64,000 bases of DNA, taken from Paraburkholderia tuberum STM678. Its GTDB lineage: Bacteria; Pseudomonadota; Gammaproteobacteria; Burkholderiales; Burkholderiaceae. The stretch covers positions 1 to 64,000 of the forward strand of contig NZ_CADFGP010000034.1 in NCBI RefSeq assembly GCF_902833905.1, written 5' to 3'. Below are positions 53,506 through 60,373 of the stretch, piece after piece. The position numbers were made by a program, and so were the translations under genes. The notes under the pieces were generated by a model. It was not told the origin of the DNA and did not search any database. It saw nothing but the letters and a program-made list of their open reading frames with translations. Position 1 is the stretch's first letter; every line of letters starts with the position of its first letter.

Positions 53506-53811
53506 CTACGCGACGCATCTGAGATAGGGCCACGAAAGAAACTCGACCTCGGATGCGTATCGTCCGGCCAGTTCCCTCAATTCGTCGTAGCCGTCATCGC
53601 CGTATCTCAGTGCAGCCAGTGCGGCCGAGCGGACGCCAGCGAAGTAGCCGACCCGGAATGACATGTCGCGTCGGCTCATCCACCAGTTCAGACGGATATC
53701 GTTCGCCGCAACGCGCACCAGTTGCATCGCCTCCGTGAGCGCAAGGGCACCGCATTCGGCGACGGTCAGGCTATCGAGCGGCGCGTGCAGAATTTCGAAG
53801 TGACAGCGCAT
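53506..53811 (-). CDS. Small phage protein
   Basis: A 101-residue mostly helical protein starting MRCHFEILHAPLDSLTVAEC. Family unknown. It lies five bases after the gene at 53817 on the same strand, in the leftward early operon. Confidence 0.65.
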   Translation of the reverse strand: MRCHFEILHAPLDSLTVAECGALALTEAMQLVRVAANDIRLNWWMSRRDMSFRVGYFAGVRSAALAALRYGDDGYDELRELAGRYASEVEFLSWPYLRCVA

Positions 53812-53816
53812 GGTGG

Positions 53817-54038
53817 TCAGTCCGTATAGGCGATGTACTTGAACCTGCCGCCGCCGAACTGCTCGAAGCGGCCGCCGAAGGTTCCGCGCACGGCGTTCTC
53901 GACGTCTTCGCGCGTCGCGCTGGGAGGGTAGACCCCTTCCTTGATCATCGTCGCGCTCGAGTGCCCCTTGCTGTGCCAGTCGATCTTTGTGGTGTCCAAC
54001 TCGCGTGGATCGTGCATCACGTGGATGGGTGAAGTCAT
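53817..54038 (-). CDS. Small phage protein
   Basis: A 73-residue protein, MTSPIHVMHDPRELDTTKID, ending with GGGRFKYIAYTD. No family was recognised. It overlaps the upstream membrane gene by ATGA. Confidence 0.65.
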   Translation of the reverse strand: MTSPIHVMHDPRELDTTKIDWHSKGHSSATMIKEGVYPPSATREDVENAVRGTFGGRFEQFGGGRFKYIAYTD

Positions 54039-54271
54039 GTTGTACCTCGTGCGTTGGTGGTATTGGTGAATTGCGGTGCCACATCGGTGTTGATGTAGAC
54101 CAAAACGAGAGCGGCGCAGACGAGCAGCAAGACCATCGCGAGCCACGTCCAGACTGGATGGCTGCGTTCGAGCATGTCGAGGCGGCGCACGGCGCTGTCG
54201 CTGCGGACGAAGGCCCACAAGCCGCCGCAGGCGAGTGCGATCAATGCCCAGATGCCGAGGGTGGAACTCAT
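54035..54271 (-). CDS. Small two-span membrane protein
   Basis: A 78-residue protein with two hydrophobic segments (LGIWALIALACGGLWAFV and VWTWLAMVLLLVCAALVLVY) separated by a charged loop. It lies in the early operon and overlaps both neighbours by ATGA. Function unknown; an early phage membrane protein, perhaps for superinfection exclusion. Confidence 0.65.
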   Translation of the reverse strand: MSSTLGIWALIALACGGLWAFVRSDSAVRRLDMLERSHPVWTWLAMVLLLVCAALVLVYINTDVAPQFTNTTNARGTT

Positions 54272-54438
54272 GCGCTACCACCGGCGCGCAGCGCGACGAC
54301 GAGCCAGAGGAAAGTACCGGCCGCGACGCCATAGGCCAGCATGGTCGCGAGCGCACGAAGGCGACGGCGCGTGCGCGGGCACGAGGCGAGCAGTGCGTTA
54401 TCGCTTGGCGCACGGCCGAGCAAGAGGCGAGCGTTCAT
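54268..54438 (-). CDS. Very small one-span membrane protein
   Basis: A 56-residue protein, MNARLLLGRAPSDNALLASC, then an arginine cluster and one hydrophobic segment (LAYGVAAGTFLWLVVAL). It was found by reading between the neighbours. It overlaps both adjoining genes by ATGA, the same coupling used along the operon. Confidence 0.55.
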   Translation of the reverse strand: MNARLLLGRAPSDNALLASCPRTRRRLRALATMLAYGVAAGTFLWLVVALRAGGSA

Positions 54439-54563
54439 GCGGCACCTCGCGCAATGAGGGCGCGCGCGATTTCGCGCATCAGGTGTTCGGTCAGTGCGCC
54501 GTGGAGTCCTTTTCTCCGTGGCAACGCCCGTAGGTCGAGGAGGTCTTTCGCGAGGACTGACAT
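54435..54563 (-). CDS. Very small phage protein
   Basis: A 42-residue helical basic protein starting MSVLAKDLLDLRALPRRKGL. It overlaps the next gene by ATGA and starts one base after the stop of the gene at 54565, which supports its reality despite the size. Confidence 0.5.
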   Translation of the reverse strand: MSVLAKDLLDLRALPRRKGLHGALTEHLMREIARALIARGAA

Positions 54564-54564
54564 T

Positions 54565-54888
54565 TCAGCACCCCGCAATGATGAATGTGCGGTGGTGCTG
54601 CGCGGCCTCGGTAGGTTCCGGCCCCGCAGTCGTCGTTGCTGCGTCGCGAGCGCATAACGTTCGGGCCTCGACCGCCTGAGTAAAGGCATGCAGCAGCACG
54701 AGTCCCGCGTCGAACGGTTCACCGTCGATCAATGCGACTAAGCAGCGCTGTTGCGTCGCCTCGGGTTGTGCCTGGAGCGCCGCTGCGATGTCGGCGACGG
54801 TGATCGAATGGACGACTGCCAGATGTTCGTCGACGATTTTTTTCGCGGGGTGCGATGCCAGCGGCGCAGAGGGTGGAAGGCGGTGCAT
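54565..54888 (-). CDS. First gene of the leftward early operon, unknown function
   Basis: A 107-residue protein, MHRLPPSAPLASHPAKKIVD, with VADIAAALQAQPEATQQRCL. No family was recognised. It is the first gene after the operator-controlled promoter at 54920-54948, with GGATG as a weak ribosome site. Confidence 0.6.
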   Translation of the reverse strand: MHRLPPSAPLASHPAKKIVDEHLAVVHSITVADIAAALQAQPEATQQRCLVALIDGEPFDAGLVLLHAFTQAVEARTLCARDAATTTAGPEPTEAAQHHRTFIIAGC

Positions 54889-54919
54889 CGTTCATCCATC
54901 GGTGGTTGGCGATGGATGA

Positions 54920-54948
54920 AATGTAGGCCATGCCTAATGACATGTCAA
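54920..54948 (-). promoter_or_regulatory. Leftward early promoter (PL-like)
   Basis: On the minus strand TTGACA (54943-54948), 17 bases, then TACATT (54920-54925), giving a start about 25 bases before the first gene of the leftward operon. Palindromic operators overlap the -10/spacer and the -35. Confidence 0.75.
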
Positions 54949-54959
54949 GGCATTGCCTA
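54924..54959. promoter_or_regulatory. Two repressor operators, OL-like
   Basis: TAGGC-CAT-GCCTA at 54924-54936 and AAGGC-ATT-GCCTA at 54947-54959, with centres 23 bases apart. They share the consensus TAGGC-N3-GCCTA with three sites between the divergent repressor genes near 57.1 kb. Their place over the -10 and -35 of the leftward promoter indicates repression. Confidence 0.82.
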
Positions 54960-54985
54960 ATATTACTTGGATGTTGCCTTCGGAA

Positions 54986-55189
54986 CTAGCCGCCGTTTGA
55001 ATTGCGCCTTGCTTCACGAACGATGATGAGGATTGCCTTCGCAAAATTCTCAGCGGCTTCCAGCGGATCTTTTTCCCAAGGGCCGTGCAAGACGAGTTCC
55101 ACTTTTCCCGGCGCCATTTCCGTAAGTGTCGCGCGCGGGAGCGTGGACACATGCGGCGAGCATCCGGGGAAATAATATAAGTCGCCCAC
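54986..55189 (-). CDS. Small hypothetical phage protein
   Basis: A 67-residue protein from a GTG at 55189 with GAGG five bases upstream: MGDLYYFPGCSPHVSTLPRA, then VELVLHGPWEKDPLEAAENF. It reads as a real protein but no family was recognised. It lies just upstream of the leftward operators, on the same strand. A possible further small reading (stop at 55198) directly upstream is not supported well enough to list. Confidence 0.5.
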   Translation of the reverse strand: MGDLYYFPGCSPHVSTLPRATLTEMAPGKVELVLHGPWEKDPLEAAENFAKAILIIVREARRNSNGG

Positions 55190-55380
55190 CGCGACCTCTA
55201 CGCCCTATGCCCGCAGAGCAGTACGGCCGCAGCCGGGCTGAGCACGCCTTTATCCGCGTCGCATACTGTCGCGAGTGCCCAGCCTTTTGATACATCCAGC
55301 ATATCGACAACCCTCTTGCTCAGGCCTTTAAGTCTTCCGCTCAACAGGAACGCGTTGTTGAGTAGTCCATACCGTAGCGG

Positions 55381-55430
55381 TTCGCGGGTTTCCGCGAAAG
55401 GGCCAGGATTTCCGGACGTGGCCGGAAATC
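55381..55430. repeat. Two adjacent perfect hairpins upstream of the LysR gene
   Basis: TTCGCGG/CCGCGAA around GTTT (55381-55398), then GATTTCCGG/CCGGAAATC around ACGTGG (55407-55430). Neither has a T run. Palindromes in a LysR upstream region could be regulator sites, or they may be the end of an inserted element. Apart from the small gene ending at 54986, the region 55190-55544 holds no recognised gene. Confidence 0.6.
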
Positions 55431-55544
55431 CCGGACACCTCCGCAAACCTAAGCGGGACGGGCTTCAGCAGGCGATCGACAAGCGAAAAGACACAACCCC
55501 AAAATTCAGGCACAAAGATTGTTGTCAGGAATTAAGGGTTAACC

Positions 55545-56513
55545 ATGAATAACGATCTGTATGACGTCCGCCTGCAGTGGTTTCGCGCACTGGTCGCTGT
55601 CGCGGAGGCCGGCAGCATTCGCGCCGCAGCAGAAAAGCTCGGCATCGCCAAGTCGACGGTCTCCGAAAATGTCCGCCATTTGGAGGCATGCTTTCATATG
55701 CAACTGATACAACGGATCGGGAACGGGATCGTGCTGACCGCCCGTGGCCAGACTCTGCTGAAGCACGCCCGCGCGATCTTGGGGCAGGGGGCGCTTGCGC
55801 TCGAGGATCTTCAAACGATGTATGAGCAACCGCGTGGGAGACTTTCGTTTGCTCTGCCGGCGTGGATGGCGACGGCCTTTCTGGCGGGCACGCTCACGCG
55901 ACTTCGAGAGCGGCTCCCCGGTACCCAGTTGGAAATCGCGGAAGGGTATCTTGCGCTCGGGGTTCCCCGCCTGCGCAACGGCAGTGTCGCCGTTCTCGTT
56001 TGCCGCGTGCCTCCAGAGGGAGTCGGAACGGAGTTCGACTTCCGGCCTCTCTTTACCACCAGATCTGGCGTCGTGGCGAGACAGAATCATCCTTGCGCCG
56101 ACAGGCGGTCACTCGCGGAATTGCGGAATCAGGAGTGGCTGCTGACCCGAGCGCCGGGGCGCGAGAGCTATTCCGCCAATATCTTCGTGCGGCACGGTTT
56201 GCCAGAGCCCGAGGCAATACATTACGTTCACTCCCTCCCCATTGCGGTGGCGTTGCTGCAGCAGACTGACATGCTCAGCTTATTCTCGTGGCCGGTGATC
56301 GAACTGTGCGCAAGGCGCGACGACCTGTGCGTCATCCCGGTGAGCGACGAAATGGACAAGCAGACGTTTGGCATTGTCACGCTCGCCGGACGTCCACTGG
56401 AGCCTGCCGCGTCCTGCTTTATCGAATGCCTGATCGACACGATTCGTGACAGCAAAGAAAACGGGGCGCGCGAAACCAGGCGGATGCTCCGACAGGTCGA
56501 TCTGCTTATCTAG
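55545..56513 (+). CDS. LysR-type transcriptional regulator
   Basis: A 322-residue LTTR. The N-terminal winged helix reads QWFRALVAVAEAGSIRAAAE, KLGIAKSTVSENVRHLEACF and LIQRIGNGIVLTARG; the C-terminal half is a periplasmic-binding-like effector domain (RGRLSFALPAWMATAFLAGT). The effector is unknown. It is a bacterial-type cargo gene between the early operon and the repressor, with its own control region, and is likely expressed from the lysogen. Confidence 0.9.
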   Translation: MNNDLYDVRLQWFRALVAVAEAGSIRAAAEKLGIAKSTVSENVRHLEACFHMQLIQRIGNGIVLTARGQTLLKHARAILGQGALALEDLQTMYEQPRGRLSFALPAWMATAFLAGTLTRLRERLPGTQLEIAEGYLALGVPRLRNGSVAVLVCRVPPEGVGTEFDFRPLFTTRSGVVARQNHPCADRRSLAELRNQEWLLTRAPGRESYSANIFVRHGLPEPEAIHYVHSLPIAVALLQQTDMLSLFSWPVIELCARRDDLCVIPVSDEMDKQTFGIVTLAGRPLEPAASCFIECLIDTIRDSKENGARETRRMLRQVDLLI

Positions 56514-56565
56514 GACTGCGGCGCAAAGGACACACTGGTTTTGCCCGGTAGCGAGCAGTCCGGAT

Positions 56566-56592
56566 GTGAAAAAGCCCCGCGGAGGCGGGGCT
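56566..56592 (-). terminator. Terminator of the CI-like repressor gene
   Basis: AGCCCCGC/GCGGGGCT around GGAG, with GAAAAA on the left giving a U run on the minus strand. It lies about 30 bases after the repressor stop and also separates it from the convergent LysR gene. Confidence 0.8.
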
Positions 56593-56619
56593 AGTAGTAT
56601 TGCTGCGGAGCGGCATGAA

Positions 56620-57075
56620 TCAGGATTTTTTCCGTCGCCCCACCTGTCCTGAATCTGTTTCTCCAGGCTGTTCCTTGTCGTCGATCACGTATCGGCGACC
56701 AGTCGATTGCTGAGTGGTCGCCGACCGGGACTCGCCGACAAGTAACTCGAGTGCTCGTGCGATTCGATCGATTTCCGCATCGGATTTGCCATCTAACACC
56801 TTTGCCAAGCGCACGAGACTAGGCGGCAGGCCGCTGTTTTGCGCAATGTGCCGCTCTTGGTCACCGGTGATCCACCACTCCACCGATTCGCCGAATACCT
56901 CAACCAACTTGGGAAGGTGCTTTTTAGCAATGCGCCCGAAGTTAATCCAGTCATAGACGGATGGCGGCTTAACACCGAACACAGTCGCCACGTCCGCTTC
57001 CTTCATGCCGCGTGCCTTCATTTTTTTGCGGAGGCGATCGCCAATGTGCTCGTCTTTTTTGGGGGCGTCGTTCAT
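56620..57075 (-). CDS. CI-like phage repressor (XRE HTH)
   Basis: A 151-residue protein. The helix-turn-helix is RLRKKMKARGMKEADVATVF then GVKPPSVYDWINFGRIAKKH. The second half has helices (LVRLAKVLDGKSDAEIDRIA) and a lysine/arginine-rich tail, without a LexA-type self-cleaving peptidase domain. Induction would therefore need another route than RecA-stimulated cleavage of this protein. The ATG at 57075 lies only five bases from a -10-like TAATGC, so the mRNA may be leaderless, as for lambda PRM. Confidence 0.83.
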   Translation of the reverse strand: MNDAPKKDEHIGDRLRKKMKARGMKEADVATVFGVKPPSVYDWINFGRIAKKHLPKLVEVFGESVEWWITGDQERHIAQNSGLPPSLVRLAKVLDGKSDAEIDRIARALELLVGESRSATTQQSTGRRYVIDDKEQPGETDSGQVGRRKKS

Positions 57076-57083
57076 AACGGCAT

Positions 57084-57139
57084 TAGGCAACGCCGAATCA
57101 AATTCGGCAATGCCTTGACTGTTGTGTAGGCTTTGCCTA
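57084..57139. promoter_or_regulatory. Three repressor operators, OR-like
   Basis: TAGGC-AAC-GCCGA at 57084-57096, TCGGC-AAT-GCCTT at 57104-57116 and TAGGC-TTT-GCCTA at 57127-57139; centres 20 and 23 bases apart. They lie between the divergent CI-like and Cro-like genes and match the two sites at 54924-54959. The outermost pair are the best placed to block the two divergent promoters. Confidence 0.85.
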
Positions 57140-57143
57140 ATAT
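57115..57143 (+). promoter_or_regulatory. Rightward early promoter (PR-like), probably leaderless
   Basis: TTGACT (57115-57120), 17 bases, TAATAT (57138-57143). The start of transcription would fall at about 57150, next to the ATG at 57151. Operators overlap the -35 and the spacer/-10. Confidence 0.75.
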
Positions 57144-57150
57144 GGGTGGC

Positions 57151-57417
57151 ATGGAACATTTCATCCCCATCAAAGAAGCTTGCGACGCGGCACGCGGGTT
57201 AACGGCCTTTGCGCGAATGATTGGTGTCAAACCGCCTACGGCGCATGAGTGGTTGACGCGGCGACGTCCCGTTCCTCCCCGGCGCTGCGCTCGCATTGAG
57301 ACGCTTTTTGGCATCTCCCGCCAGCGATTGCGTCCCGACGACTGGCAGGAAATCTGGCCCGAACTAATCGGCAAGCCTGGCTCGCCGCCCGTTCCAGCTG
57401 AGCGGGAGGTGGCGTGA
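57151..57417 (+). CDS. Cro-like / YdaS-type DNA-binding protein
   Basis: An 88-residue protein with a helix-turn-helix: EACDAARGLTAFARMIGVKP then PTAHEWLTRRRPVPPRRCAR. This is the YdaS/Cro layout common in prophages. It is divergent from the CI-like gene and is the first gene of the rightward operon. An ATG at 57142 is also in frame. The gene ends with the junction GGAGGTGGCGTGA, seen with one change after two other genes of this operon. Confidence 0.82.
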   Translation: MEHFIPIKEACDAARGLTAFARMIGVKPPTAHEWLTRRRPVPPRRCARIETLFGISRQRLRPDDWQEIWPELIGKPGSPPVPAEREVA

Positions 57418-57528
57418 GAAAGCAACTCGCGTTCAAACCAGTTCGTGGCCGGCGGTCGCAGCGCGTCTCGGTAATACGTGGACTCGTCTCTGTCCGCACC
57501 GCGTGCGTCAAACCGGCGACTCTCTCGG

Positions 57529-57795
57529 CTATGCACTTCTGGCTTGAGAACCGTCGTCGCCTCGGATCGTATCCCGCGTCAGCTGTAGCGCTGCAATCTG
57601 CCGCTCAGCATAAGGGTCCGGTTGCCCCAAAAGGAACGCCGACGTCTGCTCGCACTGCGATTCGAATTTCGTGGCGATGGCTTGGCGCCTTGCTTCTGGC
57701 AATTCGCTCAGCAACGAGTTGGAAAAGGCGACGAGCGCGGTGACGTGTCCTTCTAGTTCCGCGATCAGCAATTTCAGTTTTTCGATTTCTTTCAC
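57529..57795 (-). CDS. Small coiled-coil phage protein on the opposite strand
   Basis: An 88-residue protein from a GTG at 57795 with GGAAG upstream: MKEIEKLKLLIAELEGHVTA, then LSELPEARRQAIATKFESQC. The N-terminal part is a likely coiled coil. It runs against the rightward operon. No family was recognised. Confidence 0.55.
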   Translation of the reverse strand: MKEIEKLKLLIAELEGHVTALVAFSNSLLSELPEARRQAIATKFESQCEQTSAFLLGQPDPYAERQIAALQLTRDTIRGDDGSQARSA

Positions 57796-57960
57796 AGGGG
57801 CTTCCTTTCATGAAAAGAGTTGACGTCGATGGCCTGGTAGCCGGCGTGAATTCTGACATGGCTGGAAGCTCCTTCTTTCAATATGCGGTTGACGTTGACC
57901 GCATCGTATCGGTGCCGAGCAGCAAGGGCACTCAACAGTTTTTGCTAGGGGTTGCCAGTC

Positions 57961-58236
57961 ATGGCCAAACCGAATATCGAAAAGGCGCTCCGGGATGTCT
58001 TGACTGGCCCGGAGCGCAAGCGTGCGGCCGAGGTGATTGGCTGGGATGCGTCAGAGGTGAGCCGTTTCCTGAGCGGTCAGCGCGGGGTCTTGATCGGCGA
58101 GATCGAGAAGGCGATCGATGTCGCTGAATATGCGCTCGTCAGCCGGCCCTATCTCGATGCGATTGCCACGCTCTGCAAAGTCGGTGCGGCATGCGAATGC
58201 GCGCGCCAGGGCGTCGGTGAGTGCGGGCTGCGCTGA
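57961..58236 (+). CDS. CII-like phage regulator
   Basis: A 91-residue protein, MAKPNIEKALRDVLTGPERK, RAAEVIGWDASEVSRFLSGQ, RGVLIGEIEKAIDVAEYALV: the order and helix-turn-helix match lambda CII-type activators, which favour lysogeny. A ribosome site AGGGG lies nine bases before the ATG. Between 57418 and 57960 no other plus-strand gene is well supported. Confidence 0.78.
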   Translation: MAKPNIEKALRDVLTGPERKRAAEVIGWDASEVSRFLSGQRGVLIGEIEKAIDVAEYALVSRPYLDAIATLCKVGAACECARQGVGECGLR

Positions 58237-58237
58237 C

Positions 58238-58441
58238 ATGCGCGAACTGTTCGAGCAGGCAGCTTTTCGGGCTGGATTGAATGCGGCGCGCCGCGGCGTC
58301 CCTTTCCATGAAAACCCGCTGAAGCCGGGGCCGTTGTCGCGCTTCGCAAGGCAATGGGAGCAGGGATGGTCGGTGGTCGTGGAATCGATGTGCGATCAGG
58401 AACAACTGCGGCATCCGGGCTTTGTGCTGGAGGTCGCGTGA
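58238..58441 (+). CDS. Small phage protein
   Basis: A 67-residue protein, MRELFEQAAFRAGLNAARRG, with FARQWEQGWS; it resembles short RMF-like/Rmf-fold phage proteins (AxxxGxxAxxxG...W..GW) but lacks the cysteine. It starts two bases after the CII-like stop and ends LEVA with the junction GGAGGTCGCGTGA. Confidence 0.65.
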   Translation: MRELFEQAAFRAGLNAARRGVPFHENPLKPGPLSRFARQWEQGWSVVVESMCDQEQLRHPGFVLEVA

Positions 58442-59196
58442 CCCCCTACCACGGCACTCCCATCACACCGAACACGGCCGCGGTGCGCGCTATCAGCGGC
58501 GGCCACGCCTTCGTGTCGTTTGCGTATCCGGAGCAACTGGGCCTTGTGCTCGAAGTGTGTCAGTCCTTCGCTGGCGACAACGGTGCCTATCCAGCATGGC
58601 GCAGCGGCCGGCCAATTACCGACTGGAACCGGTATTACGCGTGGGTCGCCGAACTCCATCGTTACCCAACGTGCGACTTCTTCGTGATTCCCGACGTGAT
58701 CGATGGTGACGAAGCTGAGAACGATGCGTTGCTTGACGAATGGCCGTGGCGACACCGCGCGCCGTGGATTGGGGCGCCTGTATGGCATTTGCACGAAAGC
58801 CTCGAGCGGCTGGAACGCCTCGCGTCGACCTGGCCACGAGTCTGCCTCGGCAGTTCAGGCCAATTTGCGACGATCGGCACCGACGCGTGGTACACGCGCA
58901 TGTCCGAGGCAATGAACGTCGTGTGTGATCGCGACGGCCGGCCTATCTGCAAGTTGCATGGGCTGCGCATGCTCAACCCCGATGTGTTCACACGCTTTCC
59001 GTTCGCAAGCGCTGATGCGACAACCATCGGGCGCAACATCGGGCTCGACAGCAAATGGAAGGGGACCATCCGTCCGCCGACGAAGGAATCGCGCGCGCAG
59101 GTGATGCGCGATCGCATCGAGATTTACCAGTCGCCAACGTTTTGGGAGCGCTCAACGGCGCCGATTCAGCAGGCATTTGCATTGGAGGTCGCGTGA
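58438..59196 (+). CDS. TGT-like TIM-barrel protein (possible DpdA-type)
   Basis: A 252-residue protein from a GTG that overlaps the preceding stop (GTGA). The N-terminal part includes VSFAYPEQLG; VIPDVIDGDEAENDALLDEW and PVWHLHESLERLERLA follow; the C-terminal KLHGLRMLNPDVFTRFPFAS then ADATTIGRNIG is laid out like the end of tRNA-guanine transglycosylase barrels, where a similar stretch follows a substrate aspartate. DpdA relatives insert 7-deazaguanines into DNA. The assignment is by pattern only. The neighbour at 59375 encodes a PP-loop Fe-S protein. Confidence 0.55.
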   Translation: MTPYHGTPITPNTAAVRAISGGHAFVSFAYPEQLGLVLEVCQSFAGDNGAYPAWRSGRPITDWNRYYAWVAELHRYPTCDFFVIPDVIDGDEAENDALLDEWPWRHRAPWIGAPVWHLHESLERLERLASTWPRVCLGSSGQFATIGTDAWYTRMSEAMNVVCDRDGRPICKLHGLRMLNPDVFTRFPFASADATTIGRNIGLDSKWKGTIRPPTKESRAQVMRDRIEIYQSPTFWERSTAPIQQAFALEVA

Positions 59197-59378
59197 ACGA
59201 TCGCGACTGGCACATCCGCATGGCGCGCACGTATCTCGCGGAAGCGGCGCGAGCACGGCACTACGGGCACTGGAGCTGGCACACGACGCTGCTGTTGTGT
59301 GCCGCGGGCAGACGCCGGCAGGCCGCGGCGATACCGACCACGCCGGCGCAACGTGAGTTGTTCGGGGATGTCCGATGA
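59193..59378 (+). CDS. Small phage protein
   Basis: A 61-residue basic protein, MNDRDWHIRMARTYLAEAAR, with HWSWHTTLLLCAAGRRRQ. It starts at a GTG inside the second copy of the junction GGAGGTCGCGTGA and overlaps the next gene by ATGA. Function unknown; similar short proteins are common in Burkholderia phages. Confidence 0.65.
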   Translation: MNDRDWHIRMARTYLAEAARARHYGHWSWHTTLLLCAAGRRRQAAAIPTTPAQRELFGDVR

Positions 59379-60373
59379 TCGCGCGCCCGACACTCCACGT
59401 CGTCTCGATGTCCGGCGGCAAGGACAGCACGGCTACCGCGCTCGTCGCAATCGAACTGCACGGCCGGGAGAACTGCCGATTCGTGTTCGCCGACACCGGC
59501 AACGAGCACGAATCGACATACGCCTACGCGCTGGACTATCTGCCGCGCGCACTCGGTATAACGGTCGACGTGGTGCGAGCCGACTTTGCCGACGAGTTCG
59601 CAACGAAGCGCGCGAACCTCGCACGGATCGCCGCGGGTGAGCCGGAGTCGGCGGTCTACGGGCGCCGGAAGTTTCAGTATCACTGGACGCGGGAGCTCGC
59701 CGCACGCGCGCTGGAAGTACTGCATCCGACCGGTATTCCGTTTCTCGATCTGTGCATGGTCCGTGGTGGCTTTCCCTCGCGCAAGCGCCAGTTCTGTACC
59801 GAATATCTGAAAACCGAACCACTGACCGAGTACGCGCTCGCGCGCATCGACGAAGGGCATGCGGTTTGGTCGTGGCAGGGCGTGCGGATAGATGAAAGCG
59901 AGTCCCGAAGATCCAGGCTGCAGGGTACCGGTGCTTGTGTCCGAGCATTCGAAGTAGTCGGAGGCGGTCTCTCCATCTATCGACCGATTCTGCGTTGGAA
60001 CGTGGACAACGTCTTCGAAGCTCACGCGCTGGCCGGTATCGAACCGAATCCGCTGTACTTGCAGGGCATGACACGCGTCGGCTGCATGCCCTGCATCAAC
60101 TGCTCGAAAGCTGAATTGGCCGCGATTGCGCGTCGATTCCCTCATCACGTCGCACGTGTAGCCGAATGGGAGCGAATCGTCTCGCTCGTCTGCCGTCGTG
60201 ATTCCCCAGTGTCGTTTTTCCACCGAGGCACGCAGGGCCACGCCGGCCAAGCGACAACGATTCTGGATGTCGTGGAGTGGGCCAAGACGACCCGGGGCGG
60301 CCGCCAATACGACTTACTCGCGGACGCGGCACCGGCGACGGCATGCGCGTCTGCATATGGGCTGTGCGAATGA
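59375..60373 (+). CDS. PP-loop ATPase of the PAPS-reductase/DndC family with Fe-S cysteines
   Basis: A 332-residue protein. The ATP-pyrophosphatase loop is SGGKDST (13-19). FADTGNEHESTYAYAL is the usual second strand. PSRKRQFCTEYLKTEPL gives C141, and CMPCINC gives C237, C240 and C243, a likely 4Fe-4S site. It is annotated in phages as PAPS reductase, but the Fe-S version resembles DndC, which activates sulfur for DNA phosphorothioation. Together with the TGT-like gene it suggests nucleic-acid modification. It overlaps the preceding gene by ATGA. Confidence 0.85.
   Translation: MIARPTLHVVSMSGGKDSTATALVAIELHGRENCRFVFADTGNEHESTYAYALDYLPRALGITVDVVRADFADEFATKRANLARIAAGEPESAVYGRRKFQYHWTRELAARALEVLHPTGIPFLDLCMVRGGFPSRKRQFCTEYLKTEPLTEYALARIDEGHAVWSWQGVRIDESESRRSRLQGTGACVRAFEVVGGGLSIYRPILRWNVDNVFEAHALAGIEPNPLYLQGMTRVGCMPCINCSKAELAAIARRFPHHVARVAEWERIVSLVCRRDSPVSFFHRGTQGHAGQATTILDVVEWAKTTRGGRQYDLLADAAPATACASAYGLCE

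Noticed and set aside
55198..55446. 82-codon minus-strand reading over the twin hairpins
   Set aside because: The start would lie inside the palindromes and no family or ribosome site is seen; kept only as a note under the neighbouring small gene.
57414..57743. 109-codon reading starting at a GTGA overlap after the Cro-like gene
   Set aside because: The start has the recurrent junction, but the text is basic and unstructured and the opposite-strand coiled-coil gene has the better codon pattern; at most the first 40 codons could be a remnant.
57810..58127. 105-codon reading before and across the CII-like gene
   Set aside because: No ribosome site, and most of its second half is an out-of-frame reading of the CII-like gene.
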